Notes: generated by a model from the sequence alone, not told the origin. A stretch of 64,000 nt of DNA from Craterostigma plantagineum (GCA_027422505.1 JAPQWV010000017.1:19469501-19533500), one strand, 5' to 3'; shown: positions 24,384-37,614, counted from the stretch's first letter. Translations and numbers: made by a program.

Positions 24384-25138
24384 GGGTCCCACTATTCACG
24401 CCCCCTCTACTATTTACACCTCCATTTTTTCACCCCCTAACACTTGAATTTTGTTGTCTAGCCACATGAATTCAACAATAATTATTTTTTATTATTTCAT
24501 GTGAAATCAACAACATTAATAGCATAATTTATTCGAAAATATTAATTGCACAAGTTATTAACAACATATTAACTTATTTTATCCAATGATATAACAATAC
24601 AATATATTAATTTACTTATTATTGCATATTTTATTAATAACCACACATTTATATTAACTTTAAAATATTAAAATTTTAAACATTTATTAACATTAAATAA
24701 TTAATTTAAATAAAAATATTCATGTAACATAAATATTACTTATTATGCAAAATTAAACAAGCACATAAAAATTTTAATGATCTTTTACAACTTATTAGTT
24801 TTTTTTTAACTTATCCAATTCATGTACGGTGAGTTTCAAGTATGGCGATTAGAGATATGATTGCATGTTCCATATTAGATAATGATGTGAGAGGTTGGGA
24901 GATAGATGTAAGATGAATAAATCATATTAGTGGAAATAATACTCTCTTTCGTTTCCTTGGATGGATATTTGGGAGTATCTATTGTTTTCTTTAATGATAC
25001 TTATCTAATAGTTTAAAATTGGTAAGTCTTTAATGGTTTAAAATAGTTATTTTTTAATTGGTAAATATGTAATAATCTACTTACATATTAATTAGGGGGG
25101 TGTAAATAGAATTGAGGGGGGTGCCAATGGAATTACCC
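24384..25138. mobile_element. MULE-type MITE
   Basis: The ends are GGGTCCCACTATTCACGCCC and GGGGTGCCAATGGAATTACCC. The flanks are GAAATAATA (24,375-24,383) and GAAAGAATA (25,139-25,147), 8 of 9 matching. Inverted stretches CTATTTACACC and GGTGTAAATAG lie inside both ends. The core is AT-rich and non-coding. The end layout (CTATTyAC then CCCCC) resembles the large MULE at 47,629-54,593. Confidence 0.7.
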
Positions 25139-25393
25139 GAAAGAATATTATGTATGTCTAGAACGTGACAATTAGCACCACATGTAATACTTTTATATAT
25201 TCCAATATAATTAGAATAGCATGTGTGCTAACTAACCCTAATAATGAAATGGGGGTTTAGTAATTAATTTAAAAATATATCATTTACCTAATTTATCAAT
25301 AAATAATGGTTCCCCAACCCCAAGGACGGATAATAATATAAACAAAGTGAGATTAACCAATCAAATGTCATGTCACTAAAATAAAATATCATA

Positions 25394-26451
25394 GGGTTAA
25401 TTCCTTTTCAATACCTTTCAACATTTCAACTTCCTTTTAAATACCCCTCGAATTATATCTTCCTTATAAGTACCATTTGAAAATTTATTCCTATTCAGTA
25501 CCCAAAAAACCCTTTTCAGCATTAAATGGACGAAAATACCCCTGTCTCACATATTCAAAAAAGCTGAATAATTATTTTCACATGAATTATACCAAAAAAA
25601 TAATTATTATACCAACAAAATTAGACATTGTACCAGAAAATGTTGAAATTATACCATATATTTTCATTATTATATCAGAAATAGCGTTATATAAATTACA
25701 GCGAAATTGGACGTAATTATACCAACTGATTTTGAAATTATACCAGAAACTGTAAAAATTATACCACATATTTTGGTTATTATACCAGTAAATAACGTTA
25801 TTTGAATTTTATACAGTGAAATTGGACGATATGCGAACTGATTTTGAAATTATACCAGAAACTGTAGAAATTATACCAACTGTTGTCGTAATTATATCAA
25901 CAAAATTGTACACTATATCATTTGGTATAATAACGATAAATTTGGTATAATTAGAATAATATTGGTATAATAATCAAAACAGTTGATGTGATGTCCAATT
26001 TAAATAGCGTTATTATAATTTAAAGCGAAATTGGATGTTATACCAACTGATTTTTATATTATACCAGAAATTGTAGAAATTATACCACATGTTTTGGTTA
26101 TTATACCAGTAAATAATGTTATTTGAATTTTATACAGTGAAATTGGACGATACGCGAACTGATTTTGAAATTATACCAGAAACTGTAGCAATTATACCAA
26201 CTGTTGACGTAATTATACCAACAAAATTGTACACTATATCATTTGGTATAATAATGATAACTGTTGGTATAATTAGAATAACATTTGGTATGATGTCCAA
26301 TTTAATTTCAGAAAGGGTATTTTCGTCCGTTCGCTGTTTGGGGTATTAAACACACAACTTTTCTGCAGATGGGTACTGAACATGAAGTTTTTTTCATGGG
26401 ATATTGAACAGGAATCTCAAACCTTGAAAGGTACTGAAAGGAAATTTACCC
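25394..26451. mobile_element. MULE-type MITE with an internal 321-bp tandem duplication
   Basis: A perfect 9-bp duplication AATATCATA (25,385-25,393 and 26,452-26,460) flanks ends GGGTTAATTCCTTTTCA and TGAAAGGAAATTTACCC. The interior repeats ATTATACCA-type words, and a block of about 321 bp occurs twice in tandem (for example GTGAAATTGGACGAT at 25,816 and 26,137). Non-coding. A related right-end sequence lies at 42,451-42,575. Confidence 0.85.
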
Positions 26452-26886
26452 AATATCATAGCATGCCAAGAAATGGAGTCAAAGGAAGGCAGCCAAAAAA
26501 ACTAAATAACCGGCAAATGTGGGTCTCATTTCTAGACTCACAAGTCCCATGACATGTAAAAATCAACCCATCCCAAGTACTTGTACTTAATCTAACTATA
26601 ACTATTCTAAACTAGTTTTTAAGCTTAAGGTTCTTCACGGATGTAAATAACAGTACGAAATTTACATGATTGAGCCTACTCTTCTAGAAGACAACGAACA
26701 GCACACCATCATTTCTTCTCTCATCGGTCTTTGCCTCTCAATTTATTAGCTGTGTTAGAAAAGCCGTCACCTGTTCGTGGGTCAAAATTATTACCAATAA
26801 ATACACAGAACACAGACAAAAACACATACTTCCTCATCAGAAAACTAGTCCAAATTATTATCTTTTCCCAGAAAAAAAGGCCCACA

Positions 26887-27615
26887 ATGCAAATGGAAGA
26901 ATCACATTCAGGCGAAACCATCGACGATGAATCGACTTACGATACACTTTCTTTAAGCGACCTTCCATTGTACGGCGAAGATGATAACAATCACCAGCTA
27001 CAAAGAGGTGAATATACTAATAAACAAGATTCATCAGTGAAAGAAGAAGAAGACTTCGAGTTTTTATCCAGCCAAGAACTTACATCGAAGGACAACAACA
27101 TAGTCTTCTGCGGTAAACTCATCCCTTACCAACCGCCACAGCTCATCTCAAGAAAAGAAGATATGAAATCTGCAAAGGGCCAACAAAAGAAGCAAAACCA
27201 TGGCCTATTTAAATGGAACTTCTTCACCTCAAAAACAAGTGCCACTAATTTATTAGTATCAAAGAATGGAGACAAGAATAACAAAGCAGCCCCAACGAAG
27301 AAGGAGAATGAAAAAGCACGCCATGTATTTTCGGGGCATAAGGTGTCTATATTGACGCCATCTTCCTCGGGCAAGGCAAAGTGGTACTTGTTCTTGTTTG
27401 GGATTTCAAGCTTTAATAATAATAAGATAGAATTGAGTGATATGAAAAGTAGGCTGCGAAGAAGCGTTCGAAGCCCATCTCGAATATCACCGACGTTTGG
27501 ATTCCAATTCCAAGACTACGAAGATGAAGTAGAAGGAGAAAAGGCATGCAAAGAGATGAGCAAAAGGTGGGGTTTGATCGAATTGCTGAAGACTATGAAC
27601 TGTGGTAGAAGTTAG
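26887..27615 (+). CDS. Plant-specific protein of unknown function, single exon
   Basis: An intact intronless frame of 242 residues starting MQMEESHSGETIDDES. It is acidic and serine-rich at the N-terminus, with DFEFLSSQELTSKDNN then IVFCGKLIPYQPPQ, a basic middle region, KWYLFLFGISSF near residue 165, and an arginine-rich SRLRRSVRSPSRISPTF. The [FY]EF...FCGKLIP...KWYLFxFG pattern recalls a family of small plant proteins of unknown function, but I cannot name it. No signal peptide is visible. An upstream in-frame extension exists without an ATG, so the start is taken at 26,887. Confidence 0.75.
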   Translation: MQMEESHSGETIDDESTYDTLSLSDLPLYGEDDNNHQLQRGEYTNKQDSSVKEEEDFEFLSSQELTSKDNNIVFCGKLIPYQPPQLISRKEDMKSAKGQQKKQNHGLFKWNFFTSKTSATNLLVSKNGDKNNKAAPTKKENEKARHVFSGHKVSILTPSSSGKAKWYLFLFGISSFNNNKIELSDMKSRLRRSVRSPSRISPTFGFQFQDYEDEVEGEKACKEMSKRWGLIELLKTMNCGRS

Positions 27616-27851
27616 TCAAGTACATTGTTAGATATTGAATGTATTTAGTTTTTATTTTGTAATGAATTGAATGATATATTAGGAGGATAATTTCAACATG
27701 TTGTTTCTTCGGTTGCGGCTTGTCAGCGGCAATAGAATAAAATGGTTTATTGTGAATCTCTGGTCAGCGGCAATGAATGTCGGATTAGAGATAGTCAGAA
27801 GATGGAGTGTTATATTTGTCTGGATTGTTGATCACAAGCAGATACAGTGTG

Positions 27852-27981
27852 TGTCACGCCCCGACCCGCGCCACAGGCGCGACAGCCGCTGCGTTTCTCA
27901 ATAAACGCAAGGCTCGCTATCCATTCGTTTATCGTAAGAGACAATAAAACACGAGGAGGAAATCAAACGAACGAACGTGTA

Positions 27982-28034
<53 letters not shown>

Positions 28035-30300
28035 ATATATATCAAGGACGGTTTTTACAAAATATACACTACATCGCCAAATCGATCAAACGAATGAATG
28101 AATTTACAATAAAATCTCCTTCCAAAAACAACAATGCCAATGGACCCAACAAAATAAGACTATGTACCCAATATGGAGAAAACGGCAGCGGAAGTACGAT
28201 CGCAAAATGCCACGTCCAAGGAAAATCAACAACCTTGAAGGGGATATAAATAATGGGGTGTGCAAACTACTAGCTCAGTGAGTGGATAATGCGAACACAC
28301 TTTCTCTTCCAGAAGGCGGTCCTCCACGACAACCCGATAACCAACTAATCGCACCATCACTCATATAATCAATATTATAAAGACCACCTCAAGACGTACA
28401 AATAAATCAATATAATCCACGGAGTCACGTCAACGACGCGTGGGTGGCCACTCCTCCCTCGAACCAAACTCCCCGTCGAGAGCTCAGACGAGTCCGTCAC
28501 CGTACTCTAGACCATGAAACTAAACGACACAACCACTACTAAGACATATGCATGTCCCACACAAGGTGGCGTTGGCCAAACTCTCCCCAACGACCACCCT
28601 TCGACTATCATCAACAGTGGGCACGAGAAGGGTGCGTCGTTGGGCCTCACTCACCCCGGTGTGCCAAGCTGGGCTACTACTCAATTTTACCACTCTCACT
28701 CACCCGAACGTGGCCCTTCGGGCTACTACTATCTGGTACCAAGTTTATGCAACAACCAAGACCGACCAACAGACGACAATCCGCATCATAAATCAAGCCA
28801 AGCAAGTAGTATTATATTACCACGTCAGGTAAAGACTCACACAACCATCGGTCCAAAACACCGAAAACCTATACAATCCCAACAGATATCAACACCCTAT
28901 AGCCGGCAAGGCTCATTATCCCCAAAGCAGAAGATATCACATAAAGTAATACAACGACTTAAACCAATGACTTAGAACGACGCAATAAAACGACTCGACG
29001 AGGTTCACACGTTCCGTGAAGAAAGGCGTCCCCGTATCACCCACTCACCTGTCAAGGTTTAGCGTTCCCCAAGATCCGAAGCTGCCCTTGAGCCCTCGGC
29101 TGGCGTCCCTTCACCGGGCAAGATGATAACGATGTGAAATCTTCCTCTAGATTGCTGTTAAAAATTCAGATTATCAGCTGTAACTTCGGGTGATCATAGA
29201 AAATTGTAGGACTGTCCGATTGAGATGGTTTCGGTGGCTATGAATATATTAGGAAGTTAGCTTTCTATAGAACAACGAAATCGGATAAGTATTGGTGGGT
29301 CAAAATTCTAGAATACTGCCGCTGCGCCAACAGTTATAAAAAATTTCCAGATTCGCGCTGTTAACTTCAAATATTCATAAAAAATCGAGAACTGATCGTA
29401 TTGAACCGATTCCAGCAACTATCGACACCTAAGGGAGTTAAAATCCATAGAAACTAGTTTCGTAAGAATCCGAGAACTGTAGCTAGGTCAAAATCGTGAA
29501 GTACGAGAGCTGCGAGAAACAAAAAATTTACAGCAGAAGTTTTGATCTCGAAACTGATTTTACTTGGAAGAAGAACACTTCTTACCTCTATGTAGCTCGA
29601 TTTCAGTAGGCTCTATACCTAGATGATCAAGTTTCTAAGATATCTGCCTTTCTCCTTGCTTGTTCGGTGGTTTCTCACGTGGGAATGGCTAAGGGAGAGA
29701 TAGTGATGAGCAAAGAAGGTTATAATAATCCATCAATATGGGTTGGGCTCTTTTCTTTAGTTTGGATTGGGCTGAATGTTTTTTTAAGTAAAAATTGGGC
29801 TACCAGTTTATTTATAGTGTGTGGGGATCCAGTATATGAAAACTGCTAGGACGACTATGATTAAGCACAAGAGGATGAATAATTCATTCCACAATCTGTT
29901 GAAATTATCCATATTATCCATGACTATGAACGTCGTAGGATCAGTCGAGGCGTGCGTTAGACACACTGTCCGTAAGACGAAATCGCCTTGATATTCAGTG
30001 CTTTCGGTAGCAGCGATCGTCCACAAGATACAACGACTTCTATACTCATATCGCAACACAACGATTCGAATTTTCCAACGAACCGTACTGGAATCGAGTT
30101 TTTTCTTGCTTCGGGATTTTAGGGAGTATGGGAGTGAATTATGCAATTTCGTGTGGGTTGGAATGAATGAATTTTCCAACTCATATGGGGTCTATTTATA
30201 TACTTTATCTCGCAGGGGCTTAATTGCAAATTCATGAACTTGCTGGACTGCTTCTGTTATTTTGACTTTTCAGTCCAGGGGTCAGAATGCAATATTTTAC
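27852..30300 (-). mobile_element. LTR-retrotransposon-derived block (probable Gypsy LTR), limits uncertain
   Basis: It begins TGTCACGCCCCGACCC, which read on the minus strand is CGGGGCGTGACA, a common 3' end of large plant Gypsy LTRs. The middle (29,150-29,560) has repeated TTCAGATT/AGATTCGCGCTG-like blocks seen in such LTRs. No convincing 5-bp duplication or second end was found. Open frames (for example 28,514-28,975) show no known motif. Confidence 0.35.
27979..28042. repeat. (TA)n microsatellite
   Basis: About 64 bp of TA units with two TATTATA interruptions. Confidence 0.95.
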
Positions 30301-30761
30301 AACTTATATACTGTCGGTTAATTTAACGGCCGGCGACAGGCCCGATTCTCGGGCCGACGGCCCCATTCCCCGACATGTCCCACCGGCGGCGCCTCGATTC
30401 TCCGACCTGTCCCACCGGCGACTTGACCGACAGTTCCGGTTGGGCCGACCGACAGTTCCTCGTGTTGGGCCGGATCAGTCCAACAGCCCACTTGCGGCCC
30501 ATTGATCCAATGGATCATGCCACATCATCTGGACTATCCAATCAGCACTTACGCAAGCCACCTCATCATCACCTTAATTGCCATGTCACCAGCACCGTCG
30601 TCGTCGCCGCTCGTCGGAGCAAAAATTTAAGCTCCTCAATGCTTCTCGCTCCGATGCGGCGTGCGAAGTGCAAAATGTACACCTCAAAGCTCCCATTGCG
30701 CACTTTGGCACGGCACGGCTCGCCCTCGGCCACGGACTCGGGCGGGCTCGGTGCTCGTCTG
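30301..30761. other. GC-rich stretch without a supported gene
   Basis: It has repeats of CCGGCGAC/GGGCCGAC and several overlapping open frames on both strands, none with a recognisable motif. It continues at 34,044 after the hAT insertion. Confidence 0.3.
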
Positions 30762-31756
30762 TAGGGTTGCAAACGAATCAAACTTTTTTTGTTCGATTCG
30801 CGATTCGATTCGAATTTTAAGATTCGAATATTTAGAATACGAATCCGAATATGGATATATATTTTTTGATTCGAGAACTATCCGGATACGAATACGAAAT
30901 CTATATTTGATTCGAATATTAATTGAATTATTCGATTCGAATAATATAATATATATTTACACATTTTAATATATTATAAGTTATTGTAATTAATAGCCCG
31001 TTAAGAATGTTTAGACTTTAGAATAAAAGCCCAATACAAATATTATAGCCCAAAAATCAACAAGCCCATCAAAACTAAAAAACCCGCACTCACCGCACGC
31101 CACAATTCACAATTCAAAGATAGCACTCACAGTTCACAAACATAGAAATTGATAACAGCTCTTGCCTTCCTTCGCCAACAGCCATCATCGAACCCGCACC
31201 CATCGACGCCACTAGTAGGCTTGCACTCGCCAGCCACCGTGGTCCAACCACGTCACTGTTATTTTCTGCGATAGAGGGTATTTCTAGAAAACTCTTATTT
31301 GTATTAGTTCGAAATTATCTTCAAAAATCATTGTTAAATTGAAATCTTGATGTTTTGGTTGTGGTTTCTTGTTATATTGAAGGTTTTATGTGATTTGTTG
31401 CATATGACGTGTGTAACTATATTGAAGGATGTGTTTAATATTTGAAGGGTTTCGTTCTTGTGTTGATGATATGTGTAATTAGTGTAACTGTCTCTTGCCT
31501 GTGTTCAATATGATGTGGGTAAACTATTATGAAGGTATTGATTCAAAGGCATTGGTTTGCAATATATTGATTCTTCAAATGCAATAGAGGAAGCAGTTCA
31601 AGGAGATGACATTGCACAAATCGATGAAATTCACGAAGTAATATTTTATATTGTATGTGAAATTAAGTATACAACTGACTATAAAGTATTTCCACATGAG
31701 TACTTATTTGTATTTTCTGATTTTTTAATTACTAAAACGTGTAATGAAAGGTATTA

Positions 31757-32770
31757 AGTCCGAGAGCACAGGCAAATGATGTGGGTGGTAGTATTGAAGA
31801 TGACGATGGTCCCGAAATTCAAGATGTAGACGTGGAAGATGAAGATGGCGAAGACAAGAAAGGTGAAAATGATGATGATCACCTCCAAAAGAGAAAGCGG
31901 AAGAAAATATCGAGAGCTTACGTCGATTTCGTTGAAGTGACTTTAAGCAATGCAACTAAGAAATATCAATGCAAACATTGCAAGGGCCTCCTCTGTAAGC
32001 CAACTAGAGCCACAACAACTCATCTTTGGAATCATTTGAGGAGGTGTCTTCAAAAGAAACTTCATAAGGACAAGCAAGCAACTTTGCAATTACAACCGGT
32101 AAAATCTAAATTTGAGTTCCCTTTGTATAGTGGGAGAGATGATCATATGAAGCAAAGAGAAGCTATTGCCCATTGGATTCTAATGCATGAGCAACCATTC
32201 AATGTCGTGGAGAACTATGGTTTTACATTTTTGTTCAAAGTCAATCTTCCACATTTTGAGAAGATCTCTCGCACCACGACAAGAGTGATGTGGTTAGTGT
32301 GTATGAGATAGGAAGAAGAAGTTATGTTTGATGTTGAAAAGCATCAATAAGATTTCATTGACCACCGATATTTGGAAGTTGAAAGTGCAAAAGATTTCTT
32401 ATATGTGTGTCACGACTCACCGCACACTTTGTTGACTCGCAATGGCAACTCCAAAAACGAATTCTTAGTTCTATGCCTCTCCCAACTCCACACACCGGTA
32501 ATGTTTAGAAGCCCCGATGGGGAAGTTGGATCCGAGTTTGATGCATTGGCTTGGTGGAAAGCGCAAGAGTTGAAATTTGAAGTTTTGTCGAAATTGGCTC
32601 GTGATGTTTTAGCTTATTCCCGTTGGCACAGTGGCGTCTGAGGCTACATTTAGTGCGGGGACCCGAGTTTTAGATCCTTACCGCTCTAAGTTGTCATCCG
32701 ATATGGTGCAAGTCTTGATATGTGGAGCAGATTGGGTTCGACAACTTCGCGGAATCACTAAACAATTATA
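31757..32770 (+). pseudogene. hAT transposase, internally deleted (BED finger plus dimerisation region)
   Basis: An acidic N-terminus (IEDDDGPEIQDVDVEDEDGE) and a basic patch KRKRKKISRAYVDF lead into a BED zinc finger with ligands in YQCKHCKGLL and HLWNHLRRC. After a stop near 32,310, a frame gives TTDIWK and QKISYMC-like text of the RNase H-like core. The sequence then jumps to the C-terminal hAT dimerisation region: DALAWWKAQELKFEVLSKLARDVL and, in another frame, SEATFSAGTRVLDPYRSKL. Most of the catalytic domain is missing, so it is inactive. The first clear frame has no ATG, implying a spliced upstream exon. Confidence 0.75.
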
Positions 32771-32887
32771 ACATATGTAAGTTCCTTTTTGTATTTTTTA
32801 TTCGGATATTTTTTTATCATGTGCTGATTGAATTTTATGTGGATTGAAAAGATGATGGATTTCAGTCAATTTGGTATTAATCTCTTA

Positions 32888-33655
32888 GATCCCGTTTGGT
32901 TGAGGGCATTAGAGGGGTTTAGAAGGGTTAGTATTACTTAATGTTGTGTTTGATTGGAAGGTTATTTTAATGGTAGGATTTAATTAACACCCTATTAATA
33001 TCCCCAATAAGGTATTAACTAAATCTGTCTATCCATCTTCCTTTATCTATTACTTTCTTTTGTGACAAATTTATCCTTTATGTCAAACTTTATTTCCTAA
33101 TTGTCCGTTCCCTACTTAGATTGACAGAGCTCATTTCTTTGATTTTTATATTGAATAAACATTCCAACTCATTTTTACATCGATTGTCTTTGATTAAATG
33201 TGAAAATGAGCAAATTAACCTTGCATCTCTTAGTCAACGCTAAGATTGAAGATTTCCCCTTATGTCATCGTGAATCGTGATTAGTTGCTTCAAACACCTC
33301 CGCAAAGCTCCAATGAAGAGCTAACGTAAGGGTACGGAGATTTTGTCAATCGATTAGATGTTAATTTGTTCATCATGAGTGTGGATAATATCCACACTAA
33401 AATTTGTATGATTATTTGTTCAGCACTGTAGAGGACGAGTTTGCAAATGAATGGCGAAAAATTCTAGACCAATTTATTTAATTTCAAATAAGGATAAAAT
33501 TGTACAACCTAATACCATCTAAACACATCCATCGAACATCTCGGATATTATTATTTAACCCATCAACCAAACACTACAAAAAACTCTTACCACCATTATA
33601 TAAACCCAACTAAAACTAATACCATTTAAACTCATCCTTCCAACCAAACGGACCC
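32888..33655. mobile_element. PIF/Harbinger-type MITE nested in the hAT element
   Basis: It is flanked by TTA on both sides (32,885-32,887 and 33,656-33,658). The ends GATCCCGTTTGGTTG and CAACCAAACGGACCC are inverted with 12 of 15 matches. Three-bp TWA duplications with such ends fit Tourist/PIF MITEs. Non-coding, 768 bp. Confidence 0.75.
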
Positions 33656-34043
33656 TTAATTATCGTATAGGTGGAAGAAGAATCGGTTGATGTCCTTTTG
33701 CAAGCGTAATTTCCGCAAGCAAGGAGACATTAATCGGTTGATCTCTATGTCTCGTTTTGGATTGAATGCGGTCTTGTAAGTTATATTGATAATGTAATCA
33801 ATTATATGCCGGGAATTTTAAATTATAATATCTGCTATCTATTATAGATTTTATAAAGAAAAAAATTTACAGTCGAATCCGAATATTCAGATATTTTCGA
33901 ATATATTCGAATTACACATTCGAATCGAATTCGAATTGGAATAAAGATTCGAATACTAATCGAATACGAATAAGAATATTCGACAAGTTAACCGAATACA
34001 AATAGAATATCAAGCGATTTGATTCCGTTCGTTTGCAACCCTA

Positions 34044-34593
34044 CTCGTCGGTGCGAGGCATCGACTCGCACCCGGGCTATTATTTGGGCCAAAACTCACA
34101 TAAGCTTCTCAAGCCCAATAAGCCCACTTAAGCCACTTAAGCCCATTTAAGCTCATTCATATGGCAAGTCATTTTGAATAAACTTACATGGGTTTCTATA
34201 TTTATAATGAAGATTTTCTTAGTGTCTACCCAATGCGGGACACTTAATTCTCTCATTAATACACTATCAACCATTTTAATAGTTATTGGGCCAATTTCGA
34301 AAATTAATTTCTCATTCACCCGAACTCGGTTTTGAGCGTATTAATATTCCTTAGATTCCCCATGAAACGTAGATTCGTAATCTTTCAACGGTTTCTCGTT
34401 TCGACATCGGATAGCTTCCCGATTTAATTAAAACCGGGACAATTTTTATTAATTGGTCAATTACCCTATTTGGGCCAAAGGCCCATTTGCTCTAAAGCCA
34501 ACACAACATGAGCAACATATTTGAAATGATACTTTAATAACTTGCACAAATGCATATTTTCGAAAGAAAATCCCAAGATGAATGATATGTAAT
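34044..34593. other. No gene seen
   Basis: The stretch has repeated CAAGCCCA/AAGCCCA words and probably continues the retroelement-like block interrupted by the hAT element to the left. Confidence 0.35.
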
Positions 34594-37493
34594 TAGACGT
34601 GGGTAATGGGCCGGGTCATCTAGGACCCAGCGTGAAACCGGCCCGGAACCGGAACCGATAAAACCGGGATGGGCCGGTTACGGTAGTCCGAAACCCCTGG
34701 ATAACCGGTTCCGGGCCGGTTTCGGCCTGGCGGTTTCGGAACCGGAACCGGCAACGGTCACTTGACCGTTGCTTTTTTTTTCATTTTACCGTTAACAGTT
34801 CTTTTTTAATAAAATGAAAATTAATTAATTTATTACCATTTTACCCCTAATACCAAAAGTTGGTAAATACCACCTCATTTTAACCATACATTCAAATCTC
34901 ACTCACTCTCTCTCTCTCTCTCTCTCTCTCAAAACACTCTCTAAAATAATCATCATCATTATTATTAATATTATTAGTGTTACTAATTATTTTAGTTACA
35001 CTAGACACACTTACTTATTATTACATAAAATATCTAATTATTATTTTTAAATCATAAGAACTACTAATGGCGTAGTCATCGAGAAATCCTTACTCGAGCG
35101 ATGAAGAAGTGTCTTTGCGTTTAGGTCATGAAGATACATTTCGGGGAGTCGACGCCGACGAGGAGACCGAGGACCGGCGGCGACAGACGAGGGACCGGGC
35201 CAAGCTTCTACGGCAGCAACAAGGAGGAAGCAACAACCGCGTGGTTGGCGGTCTAAAGTATGTAATTTTTTCAACTTAGAAATGAGAAAAGATAATCCAC
35301 AACTAGGAATGGCATATTGTAAAATTTGTCGTCACGGCTACCAATTTAATTCTGCGCCCAAAAGGTGGTACGGGTTCCATGAAAAAACATCTTGAGAGGG
35401 CCCATAATTTTTGGCCGGATCTAGAGCCAATAGGAACCGAACCTAGAAAACAACAAATAAACGTTAGTACATGTAGGAATTTTGTTATTACTAGGGAAAT
35501 TTCTAGGAAAGCGTTAGTTAAATTCATAGTAATGTGCGAAGAACCCTTTTGCATTGCGGAAAGTGAAGAGTTTTATCGAATTTACAAGTACGATACAACC
35601 TGGATTCCATAATGTGACCCGTAAAACCCTTAGAAAATATGTTTTTAGAATGTTTTCAAGAATATCAAGCTAGCTTAATTAGTCATTTAGCCAACATATC
35701 GTGTACGATTAGTTTGACTACCGACATTTGGACAAACGTAACGTCGCAATCTTATTTAGTGGGACCGCCCATTGGATAGATGATGGTGAACGACCGCTTT
35801 TGGGTCGAGACCGGGCATCTCCTTGTATGACCATGCAAAGACATCTCGAAATTCCATGAATGGACTATGCAAAAACGTATTCTTTCCCTAGATCTCTTAG
35901 TTTCACAACATACAGCAACGACGATATCGACTATGTCATGAACGTAATTACTAAATATCAAATTCAAGGTAAGCTTACGTCTATCACCTTAAATAATGCT
36001 AGTTCGAACATTTTAGCGATAGACCCTTAGATGGCCGACTATTTCATGTTAGATGTGCGCTTGCCACATAATTAACTTATTTATGCAATGTGCTTTCAAT
36101 GAAATCTTGGGAGATATCATCGACAAATTTAAGGTCATAGGGAAGCTACTACGTGAACGCCGATACGGAATGTCGCGGAAGCAAACCGTCCTTACGGCCA
36201 GACTTTCATATAAGAAGTTTTCTTTTTCGGTACCGACTAGTGGAACTCCTTATACCACCTCCTCAGCACTTTTATGCGCTACAAGGATTTGGTGACGCCG
36301 TTTTGGAACCAGCTCACAGTTGGCACCAACTCCATGTATGAAATACGAAACGTCGACTGGGATATTGCCGGTTTGGTTGTCGATACTTGAGATATTCAAC
36401 GAGGCAACGGAAAAATTTTCGGGGGTTCATTACCCGACATTCCCGTTGTTTACACCAAACCTCTTTGTCATGTGTTACAAGTTCGTTGAATTTCAAAGTA
36501 GTCCATATTGGGGTATTCATCCAAAATATGGAAAATAAGTTCAAGAAATATTGGGAACAAATCCCAATAGTCCACTGCTTGACGTCTTTACTCGACCCAA
36601 GCTGTGGTTCGGACACGTTTGATTTTTTCGAGTATTACGCTCAGTTTCATGGAAAGAACGTTAATGACCAAAAGGCGTCAATTCACGATTCTCTCCAAGA
36701 ACTTTTTTGTTTTTATGCATCTGAGCAGGGACAGAGTGTGGAGCCACCCATACAAGCCAGCGAAGCTAGATCTTCAGAAAGACTTGGCGGCGTAATGGGA
36801 CTACTATGAAGATTGAAGGCGCAAAAGACGAAAAGTAAAACGCGTGCGTCGGGGTCGAACACAAATGAGATCCAACTCTACTTGAGCCACAACTTTCAAA
36901 CTCCTGAAGACTTCGACGTTTTGGCCAATGCTATCAGCCATCGCTCGAGATGTTTTAGCCGTGCAAGCGTCTAGTGTCGCCCCCGAATCCGTCTTCTCCA
37001 CATCCGGTCGAATTATCGGCGATCGATGCGCGAGCCTTAGCCCGACTTCCCTCACGATTCGTACATTATTGAAGGATTGGTATTTGGCCGAGTCGGAACC
37101 GAAGGGAGAATGCCATCGACGAGCTCCAATCTTCAAGTTCGGACGAAGACGAAGAAGCCTCCGAATATAGTTTTAATTAATAGCCAAGTCGAATAAAACG
37201 TACTTTGTAATTTTTTTTTGTTTTTTTTTTATTTTTTGTAATTGTTTTTGTATTTTTGTAATTTTTTTGTACTTTTTGGAATAAAATTTTAAGAAATTTT
37301 TTTTAAAAGTTCAGAAAAAGAAAAAAAAAATAGCAAGCCGAACCGGCCCGGAACCACTAACGGCCCGTGGTTCCAGCCCACGGTTCCGTTTCGGTCCCGG
37401 AAATTTTGTCCGGACTGGAGCCGGAACCGGGACCGAAATAGTGCCGGAACCGGTGGAACCGGAACCACAGGAACCGGCCCGGACCCAGGTCTA
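34594..37493 (+). mobile_element. hAT transposon, group E (GGAACCGG repeats), decayed
   Basis: The ends are TAGACGTGGGTAATGGGCC and GGACCCAGGTCTA. A perfect 8-bp duplication TATGTAAT flanks it (34,586-34,593 and 37,494-37,501). Subterminal regions are dense in GGCCGG, CCGGAACCGG and GGAACC. It contains a decayed transposase gene and a (TC)n run near 34,905-34,930. It ends about 300 bp upstream of the eL38 start codon. Confidence 0.9.
35060..37170 (+). pseudogene. hAT transposase (RICESLEEPER/DAYSLEEPER-like), heavily decayed
   Basis: Fragments appear in family order across all three frames. A BED-finger-like MKKHLERAH is near 35,379, then ISRKALVKFIVMCEEPF, LTTDIW-like text near 35,715, CACHIINLFMQCAF near 36,056, and the dimerisation region ARDVLAVQASSVAPESVFST and RTLLKDWYLAE near 36,950-37,100. 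Many stops and frameshifts are present. The last fragment (36,928-37,170) is the best preserved. Confidence 0.8.
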
Positions 37494-37614
37494 TATGTAA
37501 TGTAACATGGACACATACACATACTATGTTTGAGTTTGGACTAGAGCTGCTACTTTGTTAGGGGAGCACTTTTTTACCCTTGTAACGATTTATCATGAAT
37601 TTGTCTAATTTGTA

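Larger units (their letters stand above)
30762..34043 (+). mobile_element. hAT transposon, group B, internally deleted
   Basis: The ends are TAGGGTTGCAAACGAATC and GTTCGTTTGCAACCCTA. The flanks are CTCGTCTG (30,754-30,761) and CTCGTCGG (34,044-34,051), 7 of 8 matching. GAATATTCG-type repeats fill both subterminal regions (30,780-30,950 and 33,870-34,020). It carries transposase remains (about 31,757-32,770) and a nested MITE (32,888-33,655). It shares ends with the non-coding copies at 1,953 and 12,866. Confidence 0.88.

Noticed and set aside
27977..28101. Frames rich in YIYIY repeats
   Set aside because: They are translations of the TA microsatellite.
30287..30820. Several overlapping GC-rich frames on both strands
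   Set aside because: GC-rich sequence has few stops by chance; no splice pattern or motif supports a gene.
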